A DNA stretch of 6,266 nucleotides. Source: Xanthobacteraceae bacterium. Lineage in GTDB: Bacteria; Pseudomonadota; Alphaproteobacteria; Rhizobiales; Xanthobacteraceae. The notes under the pieces were generated by a model. That model saw only the letters and a list, made by a program, of their open reading frames with translations. It was not told the origin of the DNA and made no database searches. The stretch lies in assembly GCA_030648135.1 (NCBI GenBank), contig JAUSIF010000087.1, positions 1-6,266 of the forward strand, given 5' to 3'. Made by a program: the position numbers and the translations under genes. Shown here piece by piece: positions 6,033 to 6,266 of the stretch (positions are counted from its first letter, which is position 1; each line of letters starts with the position of its first letter).

Positions 6033-6038
6033 AGCCGC

Positions 6039-6266
6039 ATGATTGCCTGCATCGTCGGGGTTGCCCATACCCCGTTCGGCAAGCTCGACAGCGAGACCGT
6101 CGAGAGCCTGATCGTCCGCGTCACCCGCCAAGCGCTCGCCGACGCCGGAATCGGGGCTTCCGACGTGGACGAGATCGTGCTCGGTCATTTCAACGGCGGC
6201 TTCAGCGCCCAGGACTTCACCGCGGCACTGGTGCTGCAGGCCGATCCCGCCTTCCGCTTCAAGCCC
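6039..6266 (+). CDS. Thiolase / acetyl-CoA acetyltransferase family protein, N-terminal part (runs off right edge)
   Basis: Seventy-six codons are visible, open to the window end. The start MIACIVGVAHTPFGK is the classical thiolase N-terminal strand and loop. It is followed by a helix (SLIVRVTRQALADAGI, residues 23-38) and SDVDEIVLGHFNGGF (41-55), the usual position of the G-rich strand before the nucleophile helix. The catalytic cysteine, normally near residue 85-95, lies beyond the window, so activity cannot be judged. Thiolases either cleave 3-ketoacyl-CoA or condense acetyl-CoA. The pattern VLGHFNGGFSAQDFTAALVLQADP suggests the SCP-x-like/uncharacterised acetyl-CoA acetyltransferase branch rather than PhaA or FadA, but this is an inference. 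It is transcribed away from the carboxypeptidase and may share its regulatory region. The neighbouring acyl-CoA synthetase gives a weak lipid-metabolism context. Confidence 0.85.
   Translation, partial: MIACIVGVAHTPFGKLDSETVESLIVRVTRQALADAGIGASDVDEIVLGHFNGGFSAQDFTAALVLQADPAFRFKP

Larger units (their letters stand above)
5935..6038. promoter_or_regulatory. Divergent promoter region between carboxypeptidase and thiolase genes
   Basis: These 104 bp separate two divergently transcribed genes and must hold the thiolase promoter, and probably the one for the minus-strand cluster, unless the latter starts further inside at 5853. A TATATT at 5992-5997 could be a -10 element for the plus strand, but no good -35 is found 16-18 bp upstream. 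A short inverted repeat, CGAGA/TCTCG (arms separated by 9 nt, around 5953-5971), and a tandem TATTGCC are present. Confidence 0.5.

Noticed and set aside
1..6266. Search for a new defence, mobile or RNA-based system
   Set aside because: No repeats arrays, transposases, recombinases, toxin-antitoxin pairs, reverse transcriptases or nuclease genes were found; all genes belong to common chromosomal families.

Overview
The window looks like an ordinary chromosomal stretch of a high-GC alphaproteobacterium, most likely a member of the Hyphomicrobiales (Rhizobiales; Bradyrhizobium/Xanthobacteraceae-like). This is inferred from the strongly GC-biased third codon positions, the use of GTG starts, and the form of the proteins. 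One example is the D-Ala-D-Ala carboxypeptidase with a long Pro/Ala/Lys tail ending in a PLPRPRPR-type motif. There are no tRNA or rRNA genes, CRISPR arrays, transposases or attachment sites.

Layout. Five genes lie on the minus strand, transcribed right to left. In transcription order they are: a serine-type D-alanyl-D-alanine carboxypeptidase (4369-5934); a COG0523/CobW-family metal-chaperone GTPase (3201-4334); a FATP-type long-chain acyl-CoA synthetase (1302-3104); a DUF924 protein (748-1299); and, after a 176-bp gap, the N-terminal 190 codons of a polysaccharide/lipopolysaccharide flippase that runs off the left edge (1-571). A thiolase (acetyl-CoA acetyltransferase family) diverges on the plus strand from 6039 and runs off the right edge. 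The divergent intergenic region (5935-6038) probably carries promoters for both directions.

How the genes may work together. The first four minus-strand genes are tightly spaced (34, about 96 and 2 nt) and plausibly form one operon. The DUF924 start is separated from the synthetase stop by only 2 nt, which suggests translational coupling. The functions are mixed: peptidoglycan maturation in the periplasm, metal delivery in the cytoplasm, fatty-acid activation, and an unknown function. With the flanking flippase and thiolase, a loose cell-envelope/lipid theme can be seen, but no dedicated pathway or new system can be demonstrated.

The most unusual non-coding signal is a nested inverted repeat between the GTPase and the acyl-CoA synthetase (3147-3185). 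Smaller points are a C8 tract near the 5' end of the GTPase gene, a tandem TATTGCC heptamer in the divergent promoter region, and uncertain start codons for two genes.
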